From an uncultured Prevotella sp. (lineage in GTDB: Bacteria; Bacteroidota; Bacteroidia; Bacteroidales; Bacteroidaceae): a DNA stretch of 30,501 nucleotides. The stretch's first letter is position 1; each line of letters opens with the position of its first letter. The DNA is taken from the NCBI GenBank assembly GCA_900771975.1, contig CAAGPV010000040.1, positions 1 through 30,501 on the forward strand, read 5' to 3'. The position numbers were made by a program, and so were the translations under genes. The notes under the pieces are model-generated. The model was not told where the DNA came from, did not search any database, and worked only from the letters and a program-made list of their open reading frames with translations. Positions 7,562 to 16,254 of the stretch are shown one piece after another.

Positions 7562-10500
7562 ATGAGAAAACAAATTGATTGTTTTCTGCCTTGCGAAAAC
7601 ATTGATGCCATCAATGCAATTCTACCGCAGTTTAGGCAGAGTAAGACCATTCAGCACATCTATTTGCTGGTGTCGCAAACCTTTGCGATGCACCATCAAG
7701 TTCCCGATAATTGTAGCTTTATAGTTGTTGACAACCTGTTGTCTACCAATACGATGCTTAGTATAGCCGAAAATACGGATGCCGATTATGCTTTGCTTTA
7801 TTTTAAGACGACACCGCTGGAGTTGGGCTATTATGCTTTAGAGCGTTTGCTGAATGTAGCCAATGACACCAATTCTGCCTTAGTTTATGCTAACCACTAT
7901 TCCATAGAGGCAGGTTGTATCACTCGTCATCCGTTGATAGGATATCAGGAAGGAAGTCTTCGGGACGATTTCGATTTTGGCTCGTTGCTTTTGGTTGGCG
8001 CCAAATGGTTGCACAAGTATGCTGGCATCAGTCAAGAAACATCCTATAGTTATGCCGGATGGTATGACCTTCGGCTTTTTCTTAGTAGAGAAGGGCAGAT
8101 TACGCACCTCAATGAATACTTGTACACAGAACATGAGTTGGATTTACGCCAAAGTGGCGAAAAACAATTTGACTATGTTGACCCGCGCAATAGGGATGTG
8201 CAAATAGAAATGGAGCACGTCGTTACAGAACATTTACGTCAAGTGGGAGCTTTGGTGAGTACTGCAGATTATAGCGCTCCTGATTTTAACGAGCAAGATT
8301 TTGACGTGGAAGCGACAGTGGTTATACCTGTTTACAACCGCGAAAAAACCATACAAGACGCTGTAAAATCAGCGTTGGCTCAGCAAACGTCCTTTCCTTT
8401 CAATGTGATAGTGGTGGACAATCATTCCACAGACCGAACTACAGCGTTGCTTAAGGCGCTATCCGAACAGGATAATCGGCTTCTCCACATCATTCCTGAA
8501 CGGACAGATCTTGGAATAGGAGGGTGTTGGAACAGAGCTATTAATGACAACCGTTGCGGTCGTTTTGCGGTGCAACTGGATAGTGATGATCTCTATTCTT
8601 CAAAAAAGACGTTGCAACACATTGTTGATGCGTTCTACTCTCAAAAGGCAGCAATGATAATAGGTGCTTACCGAATGTGCGATTTCGACTTGCACACGTT
8701 GCCGCCAGGACTGATAGCTCATAGCGAATGGACCGACGAAAATGGTTGTAACAATGCTTTACGCATTAACGGGCTTGGTGCTCCTCGTGCATTTTTTACA
8801 CCATTAGCGCGCCAAATACAGTTTCCGAATACCAGCTATGGGGAAGATTATGCCATGGGTTTGGCCTTTTGTCGTCATTATCGCATAGGGCGAATTTATA
8901 AAGAACTGTATCTGTGCCGTCGATGGGGAGGAAACAGCGATGCAGCCTTAAGTCAGGAAAAGGTTAATGCGAACAATTTCTATAAAGACAGTTTGCGAAC
9001 GATAGAGCTACAGGCTCGCAAACAAATGGCAGCAAACGGGTCTCATCCAACTGAAGACGGGAGCTTGCAGCGCTTTTTTGCACGCCAAATGGAGATGTGG
9101 GAAGCTGCTCAGCAACGATTCAGAGACTTGCAAAGCGTAAAACAGCGTGAGTTGCCTATAGGAGACAACACTTTTGTGGTGCAGTTCAATCCCGCTCGTA
9201 TGGTAAGTACGGGTGCAAAGATAGATAAACGCACTATAGCAAAGCGGCCTTGCTTTCTTTGCGCATCCAATCGGCCAAAAGAACAGATTTCAAAAGTAGT
9301 TGACAAAAAGTTTGAATTGCTTGTCAACCCGTTCCCTATACTGCCGGTTCATTATACGATACCGGCAAAAGAACATATTTCTCAGACCATTTTGGCAAAT
9401 TATGGAGAAATTCATAAGCTCTTGAATGATTATGGTGAGCTGATGGTTTTCTACAATGGACCAAAATGCGGTGCGAGTGCACCCGACCATATGCACTTGC
9501 AGGCAGGCACAAGTGGAGTGTTGCCATTGCAAAAATCGTGGCAACGGCTGAGCCGTAATTTGACGGTTGTATACACGTTGGCAGAAGGTGAGGATATATC
9601 GGTGGTCTCCGACTATCCTTGTCCAGCTATACTTATACGCAGCAAAAGCCAAGACCATGACGAGCGGTTGTTCCGTTATGTCTACGACTCCTTGCCATGG
9701 CAAGATGACGACACTGAGCCAATGATGAACATTGTGGCTTGGCGGCAAGATGCAACTTTCTTTTCTGTAGTGTTCCCGCGCCGGAAACATCGTCCCGATT
9801 GCTATTTTGCTCAGGGTGACGAACAAATTTTGGTCAGTCCGGGCGCCCTCGATATGTCTGGACTTGTCATTACTCCCCGTGCCGAAGATTATGAACGGTT
9901 GACAACAGAACAGTTACAGACGATTCTTTCAGAAGTGGCTATTACGGAAGACCAACTTTCACAAGTGGTTCGCAACATAAAACTGTTGGCAATCAACTTG
10001 ACGGAAGAAGCATATAATGTAAAGACAAAAGAGCCGAAAGTGTCAGTTGGAATTGTCAGTGCCCAGCGTATAGCTTTCAGCCTAAACAAGCCTTATTCGG
10101 CTAAAGGTACATCTATAGAAGGAGCACAAGTGGTAGAGTTTTCCGAAGGGGGAATTCTTTGGAATGGAAACCAATATCGTGAGTTGTGTTTTGTGCCTCA
10201 GTCACATTCGGCTTCTTTCTCATTGGAGGATGTTACGATAGGAATAGGCTTCCATTGGGAACGCAAAGAAAGACAAACGTTTCAAGGAATGCTCCGTTTA
10301 GTGGTGGAGTCTGACAAGATTTGTGCTATTAACGAATTGCCTGTGGAGGCATATTTGGCAAGCGTTATTTCGAGTGAAATGAGTGCAACATCGTCTTTGG
10401 AATTGCTGAAAGCCCATGCGGTCATTTCTCGGAGTTGGTTGCTGGCACAAATGCACAAGCGCCAAGAAGGAACAGAGTCGGGTTCCAACAATTTCTTCTC

Positions 10501-11341
10501 GTTTGTAAAGAAAGACGACGAGTTGGTGCGCTGGTATGACCGAGAGGACCATACCATCTTTGATGTGTGTGCAGACGACCATTGTCAGCGCTATCAAGGC
10601 ATTACCCGTGCCAACAACAGACATGTGGAAGAAGCGCTTCGCCAAACGCGAGGGCAGGTCTTGCTTTCGGAAGGAAAAATCTGTGATGCCCGTTTCGGAA
10701 AGTGTTGTGGCGGCGTAACGGAAGAATACCAGTATTGTTGGGAAAATTCGCCGAAACCCTATTTGCGTAGTGTGCGTGACTTGATACAAGGGAAAGGTTC
10801 ACCAATAGACTTGACGCAGGAGGAAGAAGCCCGCCGTTGGATACAGTCAGAGCCTCCCTCTTTTTGCAATACGCAAGACAAGACGGTTCTCCGACAGGTG
10901 CTCAACGATTACGACCAAGAGACCTCGGATTTCTACCGATGGCATAAAGATTATACCCAAGAAGAACTTTCGAAGTTGATAAGTGGAAAGCTGAAGATGG
11001 ATTTTGGCAAAATTGTCGATCTTATTCCTTTGGAGAGAGGACAAAGTGGGCGTATCTCACGGTTGCGCATAGTGGGGACGAAACTCACCTTTACGATAGG
11101 AAAAGAGCTTGAAATAAGACGTGCTCTTAGCGAAAGCCATTTGTACAGTTCCGCTTTTGTGGTAGACAAGTTGGATGTAGAGAATGGCATACCACAGAAG
11201 TTCCATTTGGCTGGTGCTGGATGGGGCCACGGTGTCGGGCTTTGTCAGATAGGGGCAGCTGTAATGGGGGCTGAAGGCTATCGCTACGACCAAATTCTTT
11301 TGCACTATTATCAAGGTGCGGAAATTAAGAAAATCTATTAA
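7562..11341 (+). CDS. Glycosyltransferase / DUF4922 (HIT-like) / SpoIID fusion protein
   Basis: 1259 residues, no signal peptide. Residues 1-240 are unassigned. Residues 250-480 are a family-2-like GT-A glycosyltransferase: ATVVIPVYNR (251-260), VVDNHSTDR and the DXD-type LDSDDLY (339-345). Residues about 510-800 are DUF4922, related to Ap4A/GDP-galactose phosphorylases: CFLC (564-567) and the HIT-type motif GASAPDHMHLQ (637-647), with candidate nucleophile His643 or 645. Residues about 905-1259 are SpoIID/LytB: LPVEAYLASVISSEM with the catalytic-type Glu939, and GAGWGHGVGLCQ near the end. SpoIID cleaves stem-less peptidoglycan glycans and normally acts outside the cytoplasm; here it is fused to two cytoplasmic-type domains. 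The AmpG-like gene follows after 7 bases. Confidence 0.88.
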   Translation: MRKQIDCFLPCENIDAINAILPQFRQSKTIQHIYLLVSQTFAMHHQVPDNCSFIVVDNLLSTNTMLSIAENTDADYALLYFKTTPLELGYYALERLLNVANDTNSALVYANHYSIEAGCITRHPLIGYQEGSLRDDFDFGSLLLVGAKWLHKYAGISQETSYSYAGWYDLRLFLSREGQITHLNEYLYTEHELDLRQSGEKQFDYVDPRNRDVQIEMEHVVTEHLRQVGALVSTADYSAPDFNEQDFDVEATVVIPVYNREKTIQDAVKSALAQQTSFPFNVIVVDNHSTDRTTALLKALSEQDNRLLHIIPERTDLGIGGCWNRAINDNRCGRFAVQLDSDDLYSSKKTLQHIVDAFYSQKAAMIIGAYRMCDFDLHTLPPGLIAHSEWTDENGCNNALRINGLGAPRAFFTPLARQIQFPNTSYGEDYAMGLAFCRHYRIGRIYKELYLCRRWGGNSDAALSQEKVNANNFYKDSLRTIELQARKQMAANGSHPTEDGSLQRFFARQMEMWEAAQQRFRDLQSVKQRELPIGDNTFVVQFNPARMVSTGAKIDKRTIAKRPCFLCASNRPKEQISKVVDKKFELLVNPFPILPVHYTIPAKEHISQTILANYGEIHKLLNDYGELMVFYNGPKCGASAPDHMHLQAGTSGVLPLQKSWQRLSRNLTVVYTLAEGEDISVVSDYPCPAILIRSKSQDHDERLFRYVYDSLPWQDDDTEPMMNIVAWRQDATFFSVVFPRRKHRPDCYFAQGDEQILVSPGALDMSGLVITPRAEDYERLTTEQLQTILSEVAITEDQLSQVVRNIKLLAINLTEEAYNVKTKEPKVSVGIVSAQRIAFSLNKPYSAKGTSIEGAQVVEFSEGGILWNGNQYRELCFVPQSHSASFSLEDVTIGIGFHWERKERQTFQGMLRLVVESDKICAINELPVEAYLASVISSEMSATSSLELLKAHAVISRSWLLAQMHKRQEGTESGSNNFFSFVKKDDELVRWYDREDHTIFDVCADDHCQRYQGITRANNRHVEEALRQTRGQVLLSEGKICDARFGKCCGGVTEEYQYCWENSPKPYLRSVRDLIQGKGSPIDLTQEEEARRWIQSEPPSFCNTQDKTVLRQVLNDYDQETSDFYRWHKDYTQEELSKLISGKLKMDFGKIVDLIPLERGQSGRISRLRIVGTKLTFTIGKELEIRRALSESHLYSSAFVVDKLDVENGIPQKFHLAGAGWGHGVGLCQIGAAVMGAEGYRYDQILLHYYQGAEIKKIY

Positions 11342-11348
11342 TAAGCGA

Positions 11349-12656
11349 ATGAAAAAGATCAATCCTTGGGCGTGGGTGTCCACGTTGTACTTTGCAGAGG
11401 GTTTGCCTTATGTTGTGGTGACCACCCTTTCGCTGGTGATGTACAAACAACTGAACCTAAGTAATGCGGAAATTACCTTTTACACCTCTTGGCTTAATTT
11501 GCCATGGCTAATCAAGCCGTTATGGAGTCCGTTTGTAGACATCTTGAAAACCAAGCGGTGGTGGATTTTGTCTATGCAGATTTTGATAGGAGCTGCTTTG
11601 GCTGGTGTGGCTTTTACGATACCTACCGGTTTTTGGTTTCAGTCCACTTTTGCTCTGTTCTTCTTGATTGCATTCAGTAGCGCAACACATGACATCGCTG
11701 CAGACGGTTTTTATATGTTGGGGCTTAATCAGCACGAACAAGCCTATTTTGTGGGCATCCGCAGTACATTTTACCGTTTGGCAACGATTTTCGGACAGGG
11801 CGTATTGGTCATGATAGTAGGTGATTTGCAAGTATATTTTCGCAATAGCATACGTCTGTCTTGGAGTTTGGTGTTCTACGGAATCACCGGATTGTTTATA
11901 GCTCTTTGGCTTTATCACCGCTACATCTTGCCTTTGCCAAAGGAAGACCGGCCACATATGCAAGTGGAAGCCAGTCAAATATGGGAAGATTTCGTGCATA
12001 CGTTGGTCACTTTCTTCCAAAAGCCGCAGGTATGTGCAGGCATCTGTTTTATGTTGTTCTATAGAATGCCGGAAGGATTACTGGCTAAAGTGTCTACTTT
12101 GTTCTTGTTGGATGCAGGACACAATGGAGGCTTGGGCTTGGCACCGCAAGACTTAGGGCTCGTTCAAGGCACAGTGGGAGTAGTGGGGCTGACGCTGGGG
12201 GGAATTCTCGGTGGGTTGGCCGTATCGTGTAACGGCTTGAAAAAATGGTTATGGCCCATGGTTTGTGCCATAACCCTCCCTGATGCCGTCTACATCTATT
12301 TGAGCTACGCTCTTCCGGACTTGTCCTCAATATTCAACTATGTGATTGTAAACATATGTGTCTTTGTAGAGCAGTTTGGATATGGGTTTGGTTTTACGGC
12401 TTATATGCTCTACCTTATTTATTATAGTCGAGGCAAGTATAAGACGTCCCACTATGCTTTGTGTACTGCACTTATGACAGCCAGCTTGATGCTTCCAGGT
12501 CTTGTTGCCGGATGGCTTCAAGAACAGGTGGGCTACCGAATGTTCTTTATTATAGTATTGGCTTGCTGCTCGGTGACATTCCTCGTTTCTTCATTCCTTA
12601 AAATAGATCCTTCTTTCGGCAAGAAGAATGTTGATAATCCAGCTGCTAATGAATAG
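11349..12656 (+). CDS. AmpG-like MFS transporter
   Basis: 435 residues from ATG 11349; the longer frame from 11316 would overlap the upstream gene and lacks family sequence. About twelve membrane segments. The N-terminus WVSTLYFAEGLPYVVV, the first loop with LPWLIKPLWSPFVD, and the SSATHDIAADGFY segment are typical of the AmpG branch of the major facilitator superfamily. AmpG imports anhydro-muropeptides for cell-wall recycling in Enterobacteria. Here the cargo is inferred from family and from the SpoIID-containing gene upstream. It overlaps the next start region (ATGAATAG at 12649), so all four genes of this operon are probably translated from one message. Confidence 0.85.
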   Translation: MKKINPWAWVSTLYFAEGLPYVVVTTLSLVMYKQLNLSNAEITFYTSWLNLPWLIKPLWSPFVDILKTKRWWILSMQILIGAALAGVAFTIPTGFWFQSTFALFFLIAFSSATHDIAADGFYMLGLNQHEQAYFVGIRSTFYRLATIFGQGVLVMIVGDLQVYFRNSIRLSWSLVFYGITGLFIALWLYHRYILPLPKEDRPHMQVEASQIWEDFVHTLVTFFQKPQVCAGICFMLFYRMPEGLLAKVSTLFLLDAGHNGGLGLAPQDLGLVQGTVGVVGLTLGGILGGLAVSCNGLKKWLWPMVCAITLPDAVYIYLSYALPDLSSIFNYVIVNICVFVEQFGYGFGFTAYMLYLIYYSRGKYKTSHYALCTALMTASLMLPGLVAGWLQEQVGYRMFFIIVLACCSVTFLVSSFLKIDPSFGKKNVDNPAANE

Positions 12657-13740
12657 AAAAAGTTTTTTTTCAGCAGAATGGCATCCCCAAAGCGCTATTC
12701 AACTCACATGGCCCCACGAGGCTACTGACTGGAACGGCTATTTGGATGACATTTGCAAGACTTATGTAGAGATGGCTGATGCCATCACTCAGCATGAAAG
12801 GTTGGTGGTGGTTTCCCCCAGTACCGATGACGTGAAGGCGCAACTCTCCAAAAAATTATCCCCTGAGCAACTTCTGCGGGTGATATATCATCAGTGTCCT
12901 ACCAATGACACATGGGCCCGTGACCACGGATTTCTTACTTTGGTGGATGACACACAAGAACCAACGTTGCTTGATTTTCGTTTTAATGGATGGGGCGAAA
13001 AGTTCCCGTCTGTTCTAGATAACGCCATCAATCGTAGTCTTTATGCCATGCGTGCTATTACCGGTCGTTACGAAAACCATAATGATTTTGTCTTGGAAGG
13101 AGGCTCCATTGAAAGTGACGGACGGGGAACGGTCTTTACGACAAAAAGTTGTTTGCTTGCTCCTAACCGCAATCAGCCGCGTTCGCAAGGACAGATAGAG
13201 CAGTGCCTGAAAGACTATTTCCATTGCGAACGTGTGGTATGGATAGATTATGGACATTTGGAAGGTGACGATACGGATGGGCATATCGACACGTTGGTGC
13301 GCATAGCCCCTGACGATACGTTGTTGTATGTGGCTTGTTCCGACAAAAATGACAGTCATTACAAAGACTTGAAAAAGATGGAGCAACAGTTGCAACTGCT
13401 GAAAACCATAGACGGAAAGGCCTATAGACTGTTGCCGTTGCCGTTACCCAAAGCCATCTATGATGGAGAAGAGCGCCTGCCTGCCACCTATGCAAACTTT
13501 GTTGTCTTGAACGAAGCTGTCTTGTGCCCCACTTACGGTCAGCAAGAGCTTGACAGAGAGGCTATGGCAACTTTGGGGAAAGCGTTCCCAGAGCGTGAAA
13601 TCATTCCCATAGATAGTCTTACGGTGATACGCCAACACGGATCGCTGCATTGCTGTACGATGCAATTTCCCATAGAAGTAAATGTAAGCGGAGTGCGAGA
13701 AGTTAAACAACTACAAGACAAAAGGAAAAACAAGGTATGA
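12649..13740 (+). CDS. aguA: Agmatine deiminase
   Basis: 363 residues from ATG 12649, which overlaps the transporter stop by 8 bases; an ATG at 12628 is less likely. The enzyme hydrolyses agmatine to N-carbamoylputrescine and ammonia. The peptidyl-arginine-deiminase fold is shown by TNDTWARDHGF, VLEGGSIESDG, the catalytic DTDGHIDTL (Asp and His) and the C-terminal Cys nucleophile in GSLHCCTMQFP. Its product is the substrate of the next gene, with which it overlaps by 4 bases (ATGA). No arginine decarboxylase is in the window, so agmatine must come from elsewhere. Confidence 0.93.
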   Translation: MNRKSFFSAEWHPQSAIQLTWPHEATDWNGYLDDICKTYVEMADAITQHERLVVVSPSTDDVKAQLSKKLSPEQLLRVIYHQCPTNDTWARDHGFLTLVDDTQEPTLLDFRFNGWGEKFPSVLDNAINRSLYAMRAITGRYENHNDFVLEGGSIESDGRGTVFTTKSCLLAPNRNQPRSQGQIEQCLKDYFHCERVVWIDYGHLEGDDTDGHIDTLVRIAPDDTLLYVACSDKNDSHYKDLKKMEQQLQLLKTIDGKAYRLLPLPLPKAIYDGEERLPATYANFVVLNEAVLCPTYGQQELDREAMATLGKAFPEREIIPIDSLTVIRQHGSLHCCTMQFPIEVNVSGVREVKQLQDKRKNKV

Positions 13741-14612
13741 AAATAGGTATTATACAACAACACAACACCCCAGACGTAGTCAACAACAAGAAAAGACTTG
13801 CCGCAGCGATTCGGTCGGTTGCGGGCAGTGGTGCCCAACTTGTTGTTTTGCAGGAACTGCACAATAGCCTGTATTTTTGTCAAGAAGAGCGGGTAGATTT
13901 GTTTGATTTGGCAGAACCGATTCCCGGTCCTTCTACGGCGTTTTATGGAGATTTGGCACGTGAGTTGGGGGTGGTGATAGTGACGTCCTTGTTCGAGCGT
14001 CGTGCGGCAGGCCTCTATCACAACACGGCTGTCGTTATGGAGCGTGATGGAACCATAGCGGGGAAATACCGCAAAATGCATATTCCAGACGATCCGGCAT
14101 ACTATGAGAAATTCTATTTTACGCCAGGCGATTTGGGCTTTCATCCCATTGATACTTCTGTGGGACGGTTGGGAGTGTTGGTCTGTTGGGACCAATGGTA
14201 TCCAGAAGCAGCTCGTTTGATGGCATTGCAAGGAGCAGAAATCTTGATTTATCCTACAGCGATAGGCTATGAAAGCACGGATACACCAGAGGAGCAGCAG
14301 CGTCAGCGTGAAGCCTGGACAACTGTACAACGTGGACATGCCGTAGCCAACGGGCTTCCTGTTGTGGCAGTAAACAGAGTGGGGTATGAATTTGATCCTT
14401 CAGGAGTCACGGGTGGAATCCAGTTTTGGGGAAGTTCATTTGTGGCAGGTCCTCAAGGTGAGCTTCTTTTTCGGGCTTCGGATACCGAAGAATCGATAAC
14501 GGTGGTTGAAGTAGACTTGCATCATAGCGAACAGGTGCGCCGTTGGTGGCCTTTTTTGCGTGATCGCCGCATAGATAAATATGGTGAGATAACCCGTCGG
14601 TTTATCGATTGA
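13737..14612 (+). CDS. aguB: N-carbamoylputrescine amidase
   Basis: 291 residues, a nitrilase-superfamily enzyme that splits N-carbamoylputrescine into putrescine, CO2 and ammonia. The Glu-Lys-Cys triad is visible: Glu40 (LVVLQELHN), Lys113 (KYRKMHIPDD) and Cys150 (LGVLVCWDQWYPEAAR). The segment YYEKFYFTPGD is typical of AguB rather than general amidases. The start overlaps the aguA stop (ATGA), so the two steps of the agmatine route are translationally coupled. The operon ends here, followed by the palindrome array at 14651-14722. Confidence 0.95.
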   Translation: MKIGIIQQHNTPDVVNNKKRLAAAIRSVAGSGAQLVVLQELHNSLYFCQEERVDLFDLAEPIPGPSTAFYGDLARELGVVIVTSLFERRAAGLYHNTAVVMERDGTIAGKYRKMHIPDDPAYYEKFYFTPGDLGFHPIDTSVGRLGVLVCWDQWYPEAARLMALQGAEILIYPTAIGYESTDTPEEQQRQREAWTTVQRGHAVANGLPVVAVNRVGYEFDPSGVTGGIQFWGSSFVAGPQGELLFRASDTEESITVVEVDLHHSEQVRRWWPFLRDRRIDKYGEITRRFID

Positions 14613-14650
14613 ATTTTCATGGTTTAAGTATTACTTTCCAATACCAGCCT

Positions 14651-14722
14651 TTTTAGGACCTAAAACCGGCTCTTTTAGCTTCTAAAACACGGGATTTTAG
14701 GAGCTAAAAAATAGGGTTTTAG
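14651..14722. repeat. Tandem palindrome array, 22-bp period
   Basis: Three 15-bp palindromes of form TTTTAG-NNN-CTAAAA start at 14651, 14673 and 14695, exactly 22 bp apart, and a half unit TTTTAG sits at 14717, again in register. The 3-base centres (GAC, CTT, GAG) and the 7-base spacers differ, so only the palindromic arms are conserved. The array lies between the convergent aguB and MATE genes and could act in termination, as a protein-binding array, or as a dispersed repeat family. Confidence 0.9.
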
Positions 14723-14728
14723 ATGATG

Positions 14729-16081
14729 TTATTTAAGTGTCTGATTATCAACCCTTTGCATTCTCATATCCCTAAAACCGCTGAGGGCGACAGGCAATGA
14801 TAGTAAAAAGGCACACACGTCGGCCCATGCTTGGCACATTTCCACTCCTGATAATCCGAAAAAATGGGGCAACAGAAAGATGAGAGGGATGAAGAAAAGA
14901 CCACTACGTGCCGCTGCAACCAGATTGGCGCGAATTGGTTTCCTGATGGTTTGCATCATCATGTTGGTGGCAACGATGGTGGGGATGAGCGGATAGGAAA
15001 TGATTTGCCAATCGAGAGCTACGGCGCCTACAGCTATTACCTCTGGGTCGCTACGGAAAAGTTCAATGATGGGTTCGGAAAAGATGAATCCTATTACGGC
15101 AAAAACACTCATAAAGATTGTTCCGAGCTTCACGCAAAAGTAGAAGCCATCACGAACTCTGCTATAAAGGTGGGCACCGTAGCAGAACCCACAAAGCGGT
15201 TGAAATCCTTGTCCTATGCCAATTACAACAGCATAGATAAAGAAAGACAGACGAGTGACTATGGACATTCCGGCAATAGCGGCATCGCCATAGCCACCTG
15301 CCGCCACATTGAGCATAATGGTGGAAACACATCCAAGTCCCTGGCGCGACAAAGAGGGGGTTCCTCCGAATACAATCTCCTTTAAAAACGGCTTTGTCAG
15401 TGTAAAATTGACCATTCGTATGCGGATGTTTTGCTTGCGGCGGCTCATGAGAAACAACATTATAAAGCCAAACGTTTGGCTAAGCAAAGTGGCAACAGCT
15501 GCTCCTGTTATTCCCAAATGGAACACAAAGATGAGCAAAGGGGCCAAAAATACATTCAACGTAACTCCCGACAAAATACCGCACATGGCATAAGAGGCAT
15601 TGCCTTGGAAACGCATTTGGTTGTTGAGCGTGAGAGAAGCAGTCATAAAGGGTGCTCCTAACAGAATGATTCCCAAATACCGTTCTGTGTATGGAAGGAT
15701 GGTGGGAGTGGAGCCAAGGGCTATAGACAAAGGGTTGAGAAACAAAAGCCCAACGATAGCTACCAGTAGACCCGTCAACAAACTAAGAAAAAAGCCTGTG
15801 GAAGCCATTTGCTCAGCTTTCCCCGTTTCTTTTGCGCCAAGCTTACGTGAGATGTAGTTGCCTGATCCGTGGCCAAAAAAGAACCCTACAGCTTGGATAA
15901 TGCCCATCACAGAGAATGAAACCCCTACCGCAGCTGTACATTGTGTGTTGAGTTGTCCAACAAAATAAGTGTCGGCCAAGTTGTATAAACTTGTCGAAAG
16001 CATACTGATGATGGTGGGAATGGCCATTTTCAGTATAACATGATGAACAGGAGCGTGGGTAAGAAAAGTATAGTTGTCCAT
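14729..16081 (-). CDS. MATE family efflux transporter
   Basis: 450 residues, about twelve membrane helices. Family marks are the start HVILKMAIPTIISMLSTSLY, NLADTYFVGQL, and the second-half repeat of the MatE fold (GTPSLSRQGLGCVSTIMLN). MATE proteins export drugs or metabolites using a Na+ or H+ gradient; the substrate cannot be told. It is transcribed alone, convergent with aguB. The -7 element at 16090-16097 lies so near the ATG that the message may be leaderless. Confidence 0.92.
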   Translation of the reverse strand: MDNYTFLTHAPVHHVILKMAIPTIISMLSTSLYNLADTYFVGQLNTQCTAAVGVSFSVMGIIQAVGFFFGHGSGNYISRKLGAKETGKAEQMASTGFFLSLLTGLLVAIVGLLFLNPLSIALGSTPTILPYTERYLGIILLGAPFMTASLTLNNQMRFQGNASYAMCGILSGVTLNVFLAPLLIFVFHLGITGAAVATLLSQTFGFIMLFLMSRRKQNIRIRMVNFTLTKPFLKEIVFGGTPSLSRQGLGCVSTIMLNVAAGGYGDAAIAGMSIVTRLSFFIYAVVIGIGQGFQPLCGFCYGAHLYSRVRDGFYFCVKLGTIFMSVFAVIGFIFSEPIIELFRSDPEVIAVGAVALDWQIISYPLIPTIVATNMMMQTIRKPIRANLVAAARSGLFFIPLIFLLPHFFGLSGVEMCQAWADVCAFLLSLPVALSGFRDMRMQRVDNQTLK

Positions 16082-16089
16082 TCGAAATG

Positions 16090-16097
16090 CAAAGTTA
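16090..16097 (-). promoter_or_regulatory. -7 promoter element of the MATE gene
   Basis: TAACTTTG on the minus strand ends 9 bases before the ATG at 16081. With initiation about 7 bases after the element, the transcript would start at or next to the start codon. No matching TTTG is visible upstream. Confidence 0.5.
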
Positions 16098-16216
16098 CAA
16101 CCTTTTTTTTGTGCCTGTTGGAAGTTTTAAAGATTTTTTGAAAACACTAAATAATGGGAGAATGATAAAAAAACTTAAACTCTGAAGCAATACCAGCTTA
16201 AACATAAAAAAAGTAG

Positions 16217-16224
16217 TAATTTTG
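16217..16224 (+). promoter_or_regulatory. -7 promoter element of the nif3-like gene
   Basis: TAATTTTG fits TAnnTTTG, 30 bases before the GTG start at 16255. No clear TTTG lies 19-21 bases upstream. Confidence 0.45.
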
Positions 16225-16254
16225 CATCCAAATAGAAAATAAACGTATAATAGC

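Noticed and set aside
9290..9826. 178-residue open frame on the minus strand
   Set aside because: It lies wholly inside the 1259-residue fusion gene on the opposite strand and its residue make-up (many H, C, W) is typical of antisense translation.
11520..12020. 166-residue minus-strand frame
   Set aside because: Fully antisense to the AmpG-like transporter and without any recognisable motif.
13539..14339. 266-residue minus-strand frame
   Set aside because: Antisense to aguA and aguB, whose catalytic motifs are all on the plus strand; rich in C, H and S as expected from shadow frames.
14651..14722. CRISPR array
   Set aside because: The repeat unit is only 15 bp with 7-bp spacers, there are under four units and no cas genes.
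14864..15385. 173-residue plus-strand frame
   Set aside because: Antisense to the MATE transporter and low-complexity in character; no start signal or family match.
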